From Deltaproteobacteria bacterium (lineage in GTDB: Bacteria; Acidobacteriota; Thermoanaerobaculia; Multivoradales; JAHZIX01), in assembly GCA_022601195.1 (NCBI GenBank), contig JAHZIX010000005.1, positions 62,001-126,000 on the forward strand: 64,000 nucleotides of DNA, given 5' to 3'. The notes under the pieces are model-generated. The model was not told the origin of the DNA. It saw nothing but the letters and a program-made list of their open reading frames with translations, and ran no database searches. A program made the translations under genes and the position numbers. Of the stretch, positions 54,153-62,787 are shown piece after piece. Numbering within the stretch: position 1 is the first letter of the stretch; every line of letters begins with the position of its first letter.

Positions 54153-54184
54153 GGGTAGGAGGGGAGGGCATCCACCTCCTACCC
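54153..54184 (-). terminator. Terminator-like hairpin downstream of M36 peptidase B
   Basis: 10-bp perfect stem GGGTAGGAGG / CCTCCTACCC, identical in both arms to that behind M36 peptidase A; the loop differs. No strong T-run follows. Confidence 0.55.
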
Positions 54185-54251
54185 GGGTATCTTCTATTCA
54201 GCTAGGGCTTTGTATTGCCCCAGACTTCAGCTGTCCTAGATTTTCAGCCGC

Positions 54252-57014
54252 TCAAGGACCGCAGACCGGTACCTTGTCGGGACAGCAGTCACCGAATCCG
54301 GCGCATTGGGAGTCACACCAACAGCCGTCATCGGATTGGCCACCGCAGAATCCGACGCAGGAATCGCCGGGAGGGGGAGGAGGAGGCCCGCCGTCTTCTC
54401 CACAGATCTGCACATTGTCGATGCCGCCCTCGACGAGATCACCCGATGCGCTGCCATCGGTGGTTCGAACCCGCAGCTGGATATTGCCGGCGCTGGCCAG
54501 ACTGACCGTCGCGGATGCACTGGTCCATGCGGCGTTGCGGGTCACATCACCGATGTTGACCACCGTCGAGACCACGCTGCCGTTGTTGAGAACATCGACC
54601 ACGAATCCATCCGCAGCATCGCCACCGGCATCTCGCTGACCGTGGAAATAGTCGAAAGAGATGGTGACGTCGCCGGCTGAGGCGGAAACCGATGGTGAGC
54701 GGGAGTCACAGGTGCCGTTGTCGACATCGGCATTGCCGGCGCTGGTATTGGTGGCGGTGAACCACGCACCACTACCCGAGGCGGCGCCGCCGACCTGAGT
54801 GGTAACTCCACCGTTGGTCTGCTGGCCAGGTGTGCCTTGAACGTAAGCGCCAGTGGAGCAAGTGGAGGCTCCGTTGTTGGTCCAACCATCGGCACCGGTC
54901 TCGAAGGTGGCTCCGTGAAGCTCGTTGCTGCAGCCGGGAGGGGGCGGTGGCGGATCGTCACAGGCAGCTGGAAGGTTGAAACCGTTGGTGGCGGTAGTGG
55001 AGTTGGAACCACCGGTGGAGGCATTCGTGCCGAGACCAAAGGCCGCAAAGGCTTCCCAGATGGTACAGACGTCGGCGCCACCAAAACTAGCTGTAGCCGC
55101 CTGAATGACGCCGTCTCGAGCGTTGATGAAGGTCGGTGAACAGGCGGTGTTCTTCAGGCCCTCGTTGATGTAGAAGAGGGCTCGCTTGTTGCCGGCCTCG
55201 TTGGCATCGCTGATATCGAAGTTGCCGAGGTCGCTTTCGAAGCCATGCTTGTCGACCAATGCCCAGTAGACATCCCAGGCGGCCTGTGCCCAACGGGACC
55301 CGATCCCGTGAGGGATCGCGGCTCCGGCGATCGAAGAGTAGGTGTGATTGTTGACCGCATTGTTGGTGGAGTAAGGCAGGTCACGGATGGTGGTTGTAGC
55401 GTTGAAGAGATAGCTACCCAAGCCGCGGGGCAGGGCGCCCGTGTGGCTGGCCCGAGCGGTGTAGACCAGGGCGAACCAATCGCTCCAACCTTCTCCGGCC
55501 TGCTGGTTGTTGTTGAGGCAGCTGGAGTTGCTAGGGCCTCCGACCTGGCGGGTCGAGATGCCGTGGCCGTACTCGTGAACGATCACTCCGTTGTCATAGT
55601 CACCGTCGACATCCGGAGAGCTGTTGTTGCAAGTGAACATTTGCATCCGCGGGTTGCTGCCATCGGGAGGAGTATCGAAGTTAGCGTTGCAAGGAGCGGG
55701 AAAGGAGGTGTCCTGGGCATCGGCGTTAACCGAGTCCGATCCAACGCCACCATTGCCGAAGTTGTTTTCTTGGAAGTTTCCTCCTGCCTCATCGAATCCG
55801 TATTGGTACTGGATGTCGTGAATGAGGTTGTTCCAGTAGAACAGGTTGGTCACCGCCGCTGGGATGTAGCTTGCCGGCAGACCGGTTAGGTTGTTGGCAA
55901 AGTCACAAGTGGTACCGGTGCATTGGGGATTCGAATCACAGACGTTATTGGCATCGACGTCCGGGCAAGCATGGACATTGTTGCCGTCCATGGTTCCGCC
56001 GGAGAACCAGCCATTGGGAGAGGCTGAGGAGTCTTCCGGATTGACCACCAGAGTGCGGCCATCGCCAGGAGGCGCTGGGGAGGCGTCGGTGGGATCCTCC
56101 ACCGGCTGCTCATAGACCCGGTAGGTACCCGAGCTGACCCAGTCAAAGCGGGTGAGGACCTGACCGGTGACCGCGTCCACCGTAGCGTCGTAGTGGTGAT
56201 TGCGATCCACGGTCTTGGCCGAGAAGTTCCACACCAAGCGGACGTCACCGGCTCTGACCGGCAGCCACATGAGGTGTGCTTCGATGTCGTGGGCGGCCAG
56301 GCCCGAAGCCGATACCAGGTTCCTAGAGGCGGCGTCATCGCTCAGTCTCGACGACCTCTGGATCGCGCTTACGGAGGTAGAGATGCCCAGGTGCTGAGCG
56401 AAACTCTGTACCGCATCGCTAGGCTTGATAGCGGGCTCGGAGCGATTGATGGCCTCAGCGAGGCGAGGTACGAAGGCATTGTTGACGCTCAGGATCTGGC
56501 CGTCTCGGGCCACATTGATGTGCAACTGACCGTTGTAGACGGGGATTCCTTCGTGAGTCTGCCGTAGGTAGATGTGAGTGGTTCCGGCGACTTTGGAGAA
56601 AACCGTGTCGGTCACTTCGTAGTCTTCCAGATCGCCGGCGGTGAGCCCCAGGGCTCCGAGGCGGCTCTGCACGAACTCGAGACCCAGGTCCATGTGATCT
56701 CCCCGGCCGGGCTTGGTGAGATAGCCCATGCGGTTGTAGATGGAACGGGTGGTACCCATGACCGTGTCGAACTCAGCGGCGAGGTCCGGTACCTCTCGGC
56801 GCAGATGTTCCACCGCCTGAAGCTGGGTTGGAGCTGGCTGCACCAGCGCCTGGGCGTTCATCTGAATGCGGGCATCGAAGTTGCGACCTTCCTGACCTGG
56901 CTCAGAAGCGGCTCCCGCCTGCATGGAGACTGCAGCGATAGCGGAAATGAGGCCAAGCCGGAGGCAAGGCGAGGCCAGTGAAAGGACATTTCTCTTCTTT
57001 CTCGTAGGGGACAT
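54252..57014 (-). CDS. Secreted M36 (fungalysin-type) metallopeptidase B, paralog of A
   Basis: 920 residues, same architecture as the adjacent peptidase: signal peptide, FTP propeptide ([19 protein letters not shown]), M36 zinc site HEYGH (H480, E481, H484) with distal GEGWSDWF, beta-sandwich and an eight-Cys C-terminal domain with the same spacing, differing at one position in the loop (DSQC instead of DSLC). It carries extra residues in the propeptide/catalytic junction (NLVSASGLAAHDIEAH region). Propeptides differ more than catalytic and C-terminal parts, suggesting an old tandem duplication with the tail kept under constraint. Start ATG 57014 after GAAGGAGTTTGC. Confidence 0.93.
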   Translation of the reverse strand: MSPTRKKRNVLSLASPCLRLGLISAIAAVSMQAGAASEPGQEGRNFDARIQMNAQALVQPAPTQLQAVEHLRREVPDLAAEFDTVMGTTRSIYNRMGYLTKPGRGDHMDLGLEFVQSRLGALGLTAGDLEDYEVTDTVFSKVAGTTHIYLRQTHEGIPVYNGQLHINVARDGQILSVNNAFVPRLAEAINRSEPAIKPSDAVQSFAQHLGISTSVSAIQRSSRLSDDAASRNLVSASGLAAHDIEAHLMWLPVRAGDVRLVWNFSAKTVDRNHHYDATVDAVTGQVLTRFDWVSSGTYRVYEQPVEDPTDASPAPPGDGRTLVVNPEDSSASPNGWFSGGTMDGNNVHACPDVDANNVCDSNPQCTGTTCDFANNLTGLPASYIPAAVTNLFYWNNLIHDIQYQYGFDEAGGNFQENNFGNGGVGSDSVNADAQDTSFPAPCNANFDTPPDGSNPRMQMFTCNNSSPDVDGDYDNGVIVHEYGHGISTRQVGGPSNSSCLNNNQQAGEGWSDWFALVYTARASHTGALPRGLGSYLFNATTTIRDLPYSTNNAVNNHTYSSIAGAAIPHGIGSRWAQAAWDVYWALVDKHGFESDLGNFDISDANEAGNKRALFYINEGLKNTACSPTFINARDGVIQAATASFGGADVCTIWEAFAAFGLGTNASTGGSNSTTATNGFNLPAACDDPPPPPPGCSNELHGATFETGADGWTNNGASTCSTGAYVQGTPGQQTNGGVTTQVGGAASGSGAWFTATNTSAGNADVDNGTCDSRSPSVSASAGDVTISFDYFHGQRDAGGDAADGFVVDVLNNGSVVSTVVNIGDVTRNAAWTSASATVSLASAGNIQLRVRTTDGSASGDLVEGGIDNVQICGEDGGPPPPPPGDSCVGFCGGQSDDGCWCDSQCAGFGDCCPDKVPVCGP

Positions 57015-57153
57015 GCAAACTCCTTCATCTCAACAGAATTAGAAATTCGCGATGACAGGCGAGAGGTAGCTCGAGCTACCTAGGAGGTGAATTCCTCCAG
57101 GAGCCGTTCCGTAACCCTCTTTCTATGGCCTGCTTCGCGCTAGCAGCCACTAG

Positions 57154-57169
57154 AGCAAGAACTTTGCCA
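57154..57169 (-). promoter_or_regulatory. Sigma-54-like -24/-12 promoter of M36 gene B
   Basis: Minus-strand TGGCAAAGTTCTTGCT, correctly spaced for RpoN, about 140 bp upstream of the ATG at 57014. It lies in a leader that is visibly diverged from that of gene A, while the GG and GC dinucleotides are kept in both. Confidence 0.6.
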
Positions 57170-57418
57170 ATATTTTCAAAGACGCGAATTCTGTGAAGGA
57201 GAAGGGGAAACCCCTTGTAGGCAGGGCTTTGTTGAGAAATCGCACTCTGGGCAGGGAAGGTGGCAAGTCCCAGTAGTGAGGAATCTGTTCTCTATAGTGA
57301 GACGAAACGAGGGGCAGGAACCCTGCGAAACGGGAGCCCTGCGGGTCGAGCTTTGGGAGTCGTAGAGTTTACTGAGGTGATGCCCACATTCTCGCCCCCT
57401 ACAGTCTTGCCCTTGACC

Positions 57419-57478
57419 GGCCTGTCCTCTACGGGCCTGTTCTCTATGGGCCTGTCCTCCATGGGCCTGTTCCGTCTG
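57419..57478. repeat. 15-bp tandem repeat (about four units) between M36 B and the DUF3014 gene
   Basis: Units start GGCCTGTYCTCYAYG at 57419, 57434 and 57449, with a partial fourth at 57464. Noncoding as far as I can tell. Confidence 0.75.
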
Positions 57479-57507
57479 TTTTCCAGAGGGCTACTCAGAG
57501 GCTGCTA

Positions 57508-58350
57508 TTACTGAGCTATCGATCCTCGGATTTGCCGTAGCTTTGCCTGAATGCGGCGAACATTGTCCGGGCCGGTGCGGAGCAATTGCTGCTGGGCTGG
57601 TGAAAGGCCAGCGAGTCGAGGGTCCGAGTAGTCGTAGGTAAGCACCTTTTGAGCTAGAACTTCGTCGCCGGTGGGCACCGGCGTTGCGAGCAGATGATCG
57701 ATAGCTTTGACCAGAGTCCCATGGAAGGCTCGATCGGGATATCCCAGCTCTTCATAGGCTTCTTGGAATAGCGGCTCGAGCTGATCGTAGAGTTCCGTGG
57801 TGCCGGCGAGGTCGAGGGAAGTGAAGGCGTCGGTGACGGTGTCATAGCGCTGGAAGCTCACCGGGTCGACCCGAACCTCTCCAGCCTCCTCGACGACTTG
57901 AAAGCTTCCTTTAGGGCCCAAGAAGGGGAGGTGGACTCGAGGGCTGACCCCTTCGGCCAAATTGTCCACCACGACCACAAAACGACGAGCCAGGCCCTCG
58001 GTGACCAGCCATTTGGCCAGTTGGGGATGGGCGGACAAGTTGGAGACAGCTTCGCGAAGAAAGCTGTCACTCTCTTCCAAAGGGGGGAGATCGATCTCCT
58101 CCTTGGCCTCCTCCATAGGGGGAAGCTGGGGGGCTGGTTCGGGCTCGGGCTGCGGCAGAGTGATCTCAGACAGAGGGGGGGGCGGAGGTGGCTGGCGAAG
58201 GTAGAAATAGGCTAACCCACCTGCGCCGAGCAACAAGAGCAAGATGACAACCACCCAAAGAGGCCCCTTGCCCTTTTTTTCCGGTGGTGGGTCCTCGCCA
58301 AAGTCGTCTTGGCGCACGGTTTCCAGCTCGAAGTCTCTCAGCTCGCTCAT
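57508..58350 (-). CDS. DUF3014 membrane-anchored protein
   Basis: 280 residues. An acidic cytoplasmic head (1-30), a TM helix (WVVVILLLLLGAGGLAYFYL, about 32-51), a Pro-rich linker (PPPPPP and PEPEPAP), then a globular domain with HPQLAKWLVTEGLARRFVVVVDNLAEG ... FQRYDTVTDAF, matching DUF3014. The function of this family is unknown; it is probably periplasmic. Start ATG 58350 with GGGAG nearby. It lies 38 bp downstream of the TlpA-like lipoprotein gene and is probably in the same operon. Confidence 0.85.
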   Translation of the reverse strand: MSELRDFELETVRQDDFGEDPPPEKKGKGPLWVVVILLLLLGAGGLAYFYLRQPPPPPPLSEITLPQPEPEPAPQLPPMEEAKEEIDLPPLEESDSFLREAVSNLSAHPQLAKWLVTEGLARRFVVVVDNLAEGVSPRVHLPFLGPKGSFQVVEEAGEVRVDPVSFQRYDTVTDAFTSLDLAGTTELYDQLEPLFQEAYEELGYPDRAFHGTLVKAIDHLLATPVPTGDEVLAQKVLTYDYSDPRLAGLSPAQQQLLRTGPDNVRRIQAKLRQIRGSIAQ

Positions 58351-58388
58351 GATGGTTTCTCCCGGGCTTTTCCCGATCGTTCAGGCTC

Positions 58389-59717
58389 TCAGCCGGCGGT
58401 GGACGAGGGCTCTTGCAATAGATCTTCCAAGAGCTCTTCCAACTCTGCCACCAGGCGGTGATAGTGATCGCCGGTTCCCGGTCCTGAGAAGCCGGAGTGG
58501 ATGCGCCGTACCCTGCCTTCTCGATCGATGAAGATGGAAGTGGGAAAGGCGATCACAGCGCTCAGGTCCGGCAGTGTCTCCGCTGCCTTGGCCTTGTCGC
58601 TGACCCCAGCCAGAAGCAGCGGGTATTCGATTCCATAGCGTTCGGCGAAGCGTTTCACGACGGTGCCATCCCGTTTTGGGTCGCCACTGAACTCGTAGGC
58701 GAGGCCGACGACTTCCAGGCCCTGCTCCTTGTATTGGCGGTGCCATTTGGCCAACAGGGGAGCTTCGTCATTGCAGTTGGGGCACCAGGATCCGAAGATA
58801 TTGACCAGCACGACCTTGCCGTCGAATCGAGGATCCGCCAGGCTCAGTCGATGTCCGTCCAGGTCTGGAAAGTCGAAAGAGAATCGACCTTCTTCGTTGG
58901 TCAGCCGAGCCAGGCTCCAAGCGTCCGGTAGGGGTGCCTCTTCGTCCTTGGCTCGCCGAGCGGTCCAGGTGGCATGGTAGGAATCTCGGGACCAGAAATC
59001 CCCTTCCAAGGTGCCGTCGGCCTGAGCTCGGGCATGAAACAGGAAGGCATGGGCGCCATCGAAAGTGGAGAGGCGTAGGAGCCCCGTCTCGAAACTGCCT
59101 TCCAGGAAACGGTAGTCCCCAGTGGGAGTCAGGAAGGTGCCTTCGACCCGGTCGCCTTGCTGCCGAAACTCTCCCCGTGCTGGCTCCTCCCCGTCCGAGT
59201 CAGCGAAGACCACCTGCCAGACTCCACTGACGTCGTCGGTGCCCGCTTCGTCTCCGGGAGAGAGACCGGCAACGGGCATGGGTTGAAAGCGGGGAGTCGA
59301 GGCCCCGGAGGAGGTGACGGCTCGCGTGGCTGTGAAGGGTAACGTGGAGTTGCCCTGAGGAATCGTCTTGCGCCAGCTTCCGGCAAGACTGCCGTTGCCA
59401 AGCACCTCGGCAGTGATTTCCGAGTCGTACCAGTCGAAGTGGAACGTGATGTTGTCCCCTTCGTACTCTACTGAGCTGAGGGGTATCTCCTCTTCACCGG
59501 TAATAGCAACGGCGCTAAGCCCGGCCTCCCCTAGGCCTACCCGAAGGGTGAAGGGTAAATCGCCACCGGGAGAGGCGAGAACGGCACGCCAATCTCCTTC
59601 CAGAGAGACTGCGTCATCTTTGTCTTCCGGAACCGATGCTCCTTTCGGCCCATCTTGGGGTGCACAACCAGCGAGAAGAGCGATCAGGATCCAGGCGGAA
59701 AGGTGTTGGGTTTTCAT
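58389..59717 (-). CDS. Lipoprotein with C-terminal TlpA/ResA-like thioredoxin domain
   Basis: 442 residues from ATG 59717, chosen because a lipoprotein signal begins there (MKTQHLSAWILIALLAGC, lipobox LAGC); the open frame extends upstream to 59873. Two or three repeats of a beta-rich module (about 40-270: GDWRAVLASPGG, GSWRKT, GVWQVVF, GTFLTPTG) precede an AhpC/TSA-TlpA thioredoxin fold with redox pair C312-x-x-C315 in GSWCPNCND. A membrane-tethered thiol reductase of this kind often serves cytochrome or disulfide maturation. It is the first gene of a two-gene unit with the DUF3014 gene. Confidence 0.88.
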   Translation of the reverse strand: MKTQHLSAWILIALLAGCAPQDGPKGASVPEDKDDAVSLEGDWRAVLASPGGDLPFTLRVGLGEAGLSAVAITGEEEIPLSSVEYEGDNITFHFDWYDSEITAEVLGNGSLAGSWRKTIPQGNSTLPFTATRAVTSSGASTPRFQPMPVAGLSPGDEAGTDDVSGVWQVVFADSDGEEPARGEFRQQGDRVEGTFLTPTGDYRFLEGSFETGLLRLSTFDGAHAFLFHARAQADGTLEGDFWSRDSYHATWTARRAKDEEAPLPDAWSLARLTNEEGRFSFDFPDLDGHRLSLADPRFDGKVVLVNIFGSWCPNCNDEAPLLAKWHRQYKEQGLEVVGLAYEFSGDPKRDGTVVKRFAERYGIEYPLLLAGVSDKAKAAETLPDLSAVIAFPTSIFIDREGRVRRIHSGFSGPGTGDHYHRLVAELEELLEDLLQEPSSTAG

Positions 59718-60135
59718 GACTTCAGTCGTCTCTCCGAAAAGCCTCTGGAGCGCGGCGAACCCAGCTTGGGTGGCCCCTTGGCGGGTCGATAGAGCAGCCT
59801 CTTCAGGCCGCGGAGTGAGGAGACCGGGATCGGGTCGGCAGAACCGATGCTCGAGCCACGGCAAAACACTCACCTATTGTATACGTGCTGGCTTCCGCCA
59901 ACGGCCAAGATAGGCAGACCTTTCAAGGGGTTACTGAGACAAGGCGCTCCGGTGAGTCAGTCCTAAGAGCCAGTGCAGAGGATCAAGATCGGTAGGGCGG
60001 GGCAGAGCTCGTTCCGGCAAGCTGGTCCCTGCATCCACCCATTGAGCTAGTTTTCAGAGAGGCGTCCCCCCTCGAGCCTGCGTCCGAGTCGGAGGACCCG
60101 TGGGGGGACAAGTTGGGTGAGAAGTAAAGGTGCAA
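59718..60135. other. Intergenic region upstream of the TlpA-like lipoprotein gene
   Basis: 418 bp. Apart from open-frame extensions upstream of the lipoprotein start, I see no gene, RNA or clear regulatory motif. It also contains the 3' end side of the BlaR1-like gene. Confidence 0.5.
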
Positions 60136-62787
60136 CTAAAAGTAGCTCCGGTGATCGTCCGGTAAGGATGAGTTTCCCCAATTGTGTTTGGGGGGGTATA
60201 GGGGATGAGCAAAATAGGCCTGCTTCAGCTCTCGAAGTCTCGCTTTGGCGCGGCGTTCTCGTTCCTGGACTCCAGCCAGATCTTGAGGAGCTTTGTGGAG
60301 TTCCTGCTGTCCATTGTTCTTTGTGCGCAGTTCCTGTTTGGCGCGGCGGAGCTCTTGGGCAGTGCTCTTCTGTTGCTGCTTCGCTGCTTTCAGCTGGCGT
60401 TGGATCTCCTCTAGCTCCAGACCCAGGCGTAGCTGGAGCTCGGCCTCTTGGCGCAGAGCCTGCTCTCGAGTTTGGCCCTTTTCGTTGGCGGATGGGCGCT
60501 CGGTCCTTTCTCTCTGCCGCCTCTCCTCTCGCCTGTTCTGACGGGTCCTCTCTGCCTCGACCCGGGCCCTTTCCTGCTGCTCCTCTGCTCTTTCCTGCTG
60601 CTCCTCTGCTCTTTCCTGGCTCTCCTGCTGGCGCTCTTGCTGGCGGTGTTGGGCTTCTCGACTCCGTTGTGCAGCCACCCGAGCGCGCTCCTCGGCTTTC
60701 ACCCTCTGCTTTTCAGCAGACTCGCTCCTCTCTTGGTTCCGCCGGCGCTGCCTCTCCACGTTGGATCGAGCTCGTTCTTCGAGGGCTCTGGCTCGCTCCT
60801 CGGCTTGTCGGGCGTCCCGCTCAGCTGCTTCTTTCCTCACCTGATTCTGCTGGTCTTGCCTTTCGACATCGGACCTAACGCGCTCTTCGAGTGCTCTGGC
60901 TGATTCCTCATGGGCCTGTTCGGCGGCCCGTTGGGCTTCTTCGACCGCTCGCTGCAAATGCTCTTCAGCGAGCGCTAACTTCTCTGCCATTTGAGGCTCG
61001 ATGCTAGCGAGGTGGCGTTCTAGGTTTTCTGCCAGCTCTTCCATTTCCTCTTCCGAGAGGCCTTCAGGGATCTCCATCTCGGGGATGTGGATCTCTGGGA
61101 TGTGGATCTCTGGGATGTGAATTTCCGGTATTTCGATGATCGGAGTGTCGAAGGCTTCAAGATGGATCTCCGGGATTTCGATTTCCGGGATGTTGATCTC
61201 AGGAATCTCAACCTCCTCACCCTCTGGGGTGGTGAAGGTCATCTTCGGCACTCGAATAGCGGGGACCTGAACCGCGGGAACTCGGACTTCCGGAACCTGA
61301 ATGGGGGAAACCTGGGTCGCGGGGACTCGCACCGAGGGAACTCGCACGGCAGGGACGTGAATCTCCGGAATCTTCACGGGCGGGGAAGCAGAGGTTGCCG
61401 CCCTGTCTGGTCTCGATGCCTTGGCTGGGGCTGCGGGCGCCGTAGGTGCACTCGATGCACTCGGCGCAGTGGCGGAAGAATCAAGAGAGGCCGAAACGCT
61501 GACGGGAGTAGGTAGTGGGCTTGGCGCTCGGGCCGGAGTTGGCGCTGCTTTCGGTGCCTCCGGTGCTTCCGGAGCTGTGGGAGCTGTCGGAGCTTCCGAG
61601 ACGGTCTCGGTTGAGGGGGCAGAATCCCCAGCTGGCCGAGTAAAGCCAGGAACGGTAAAGGCGACCGCCATCACCACGAAGGCGGTGTACACGGCTAACC
61701 ATCGGCTACCGTGCTCAGAAAGGCCCGGAGCCTGGCGGGAGGCGGTCACCAACCGTTGAACTCGGCGCCTCAGGGCAGATCCACCGGCGGCCATGCTAGG
61801 AGCGGGAAACGACTGGGGGTGTCGGAGGTTCCACTGAGCTACTTCGGTGAGACACCGAGCCAAGCTCAGAGGTCTTCCGGTAGTGGCTGCCGCCCAGTCG
61901 TCGCAACGGTATTCAGCGATCTCCTGAAGTTGGCGCCGAGCCAGTCGGTTCAGGGGTTGAAAGAAGAATAGCCGTTCGAGAGTTCGGGACAAAAGCAGCC
62001 ATGCGGGGTCGCGGCGGGCGACATGAGCCATCTCGTGGGCCAAGAGGCTTTCTTGCTCATCTCGAGACAGTTGGAGAGCCTTCTCTGGGACACAGATTTC
62101 GGCGCGCACCACTCCTCGAGCGATGGGGATCTGTAGCGCCCGACTCTGAAGCAACTCGACCCGACGCCGCTGAAGGAATCTCTCGCGAAGCTGTTGAAAG
62201 AGGCCAGCTAAGGAGCCCTCTGGGATCGGGCGTCGATCCGCGAGCCTCTGCCGCAGTCGGCGGTAGGAGATGGCGAGAGCTCCTAGGCCGAGGGCTGCCA
62301 AGGTCAGCCAGACGGCTGAAACCACCGCTGACCAGTTCTCCAGGGACGTCCGGGCCGGTGCTCCCTGGGGGGCCACCTGAGCTTCCAGCAGGGATTTTGA
62401 CGGCGAGGCGAGGAGGGTGGTTGGAGATGACCTGGAAACCGGTGTCGCTTCTGGAGGGACTTCAATGGTGGCTGAGTTCGGAAGGGGAGTTCCTCCTGCT
62501 AGGAGGGAACCCGACTCTTCCGCAATGGGAGATGCGGCCAGGGCCGGCTCCCCTCCGAGAGACCAGGTGCCGAGAGCAGGCTTCCAGGGAGAGGCCAATT
62601 GAAGGCTCGCAGTGATCAAGCCACCGACCAAAGCAGTCTTCCAGGCAAGCTCGCGAGCCGGTAGAGACCATCGCGAAGAGAGAGCCCAGGCTGCTGCCAG
62701 GAAGAGAGTGCTATGAACCGTGTAGGTCAGGAGCCAGGCGGTGGTCGTTTGGGCTAGAGACAAGAAGTCGGCGAGGGTCGGGGTCAT
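60136..62787 (-). CDS. BlaR1/MecR1-like M56 metallopeptidase with pentapeptide repeats and coiled-coil tail
   Basis: 883 residues. N-terminal membrane region (TMs about 10-35, 50-70, 155-175) with the M56 zinc site HEMAH (H251, E252, H255) on the cytoplasmic loop; another TM at about 365-385. Beyond it lie a Pro/Ala-rich linker (390-470) and about 20 five-residue repeats of the type VPAVR, VPEVR, IPEIH (about 471-577). A 280-residue, strongly charged coiled coil (Arg/Glu/Gln-rich) ends the protein. It has no penicillin-binding sensor domain, so beta-lactam sensing cannot be assumed. It overlaps the blaI-like gene by 4 bp (ATGA) and is co-transcribed with it. Confidence 0.85.
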   Translation of the reverse strand: MTPTLADFLSLAQTTTAWLLTYTVHSTLFLAAAWALSSRWSLPARELAWKTALVGGLITASLQLASPWKPALGTWSLGGEPALAASPIAEESGSLLAGGTPLPNSATIEVPPEATPVSRSSPTTLLASPSKSLLEAQVAPQGAPARTSLENWSAVVSAVWLTLAALGLGALAISYRRLRQRLADRRPIPEGSLAGLFQQLRERFLQRRRVELLQSRALQIPIARGVVRAEICVPEKALQLSRDEQESLLAHEMAHVARRDPAWLLLSRTLERLFFFQPLNRLARRQLQEIAEYRCDDWAAATTGRPLSLARCLTEVAQWNLRHPQSFPAPSMAAGGSALRRRVQRLVTASRQAPGLSEHGSRWLAVYTAFVVMAVAFTVPGFTRPAGDSAPSTETVSEAPTAPTAPEAPEAPKAAPTPARAPSPLPTPVSVSASLDSSATAPSASSAPTAPAAPAKASRPDRAATSASPPVKIPEIHVPAVRVPSVRVPATQVSPIQVPEVRVPAVQVPAIRVPKMTFTTPEGEEVEIPEINIPEIEIPEIHLEAFDTPIIEIPEIHIPEIHIPEIHIPEMEIPEGLSEEEMEELAENLERHLASIEPQMAEKLALAEEHLQRAVEEAQRAAEQAHEESARALEERVRSDVERQDQQNQVRKEAAERDARQAEERARALEERARSNVERQRRRNQERSESAEKQRVKAEERARVAAQRSREAQHRQQERQQESQERAEEQQERAEEQQERARVEAERTRQNRREERRQRERTERPSANEKGQTREQALRQEAELQLRLGLELEEIQRQLKAAKQQQKSTAQELRRAKQELRTKNNGQQELHKAPQDLAGVQERERRAKARLRELKQAYFAHPLYPPKHNWGNSSLPDDHRSYF

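Larger units (their letters stand above)
53736..54251. other. Intergenic region: leader/promoter of M36 gene A and 3' end of M36 gene B
   Basis: 516 bp without a gene. It contains the sigma-54-like element (53872-53887) about 140 bp upstream of the M36 A start, a leader resembling that of M36 B, and the hairpin (54153-54184) that follows M36 B. Confidence 0.6.
57015..57507. other. Intergenic region upstream of M36 gene B
   Basis: 493 bp holding the M36 B leader and sigma-54-like promoter, plus the 15-bp tandem repeat at 57419-57478. An 84-codon frame (57260-57514) runs through the repeat but shows no family resemblance and is rejected. Confidence 0.6.

Noticed and set aside
57260..57514. 84-codon open frame containing the 15-bp repeat
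   Set aside because: Low complexity, no family resemblance, and no clear ribosome-binding site; treated as noncoding.
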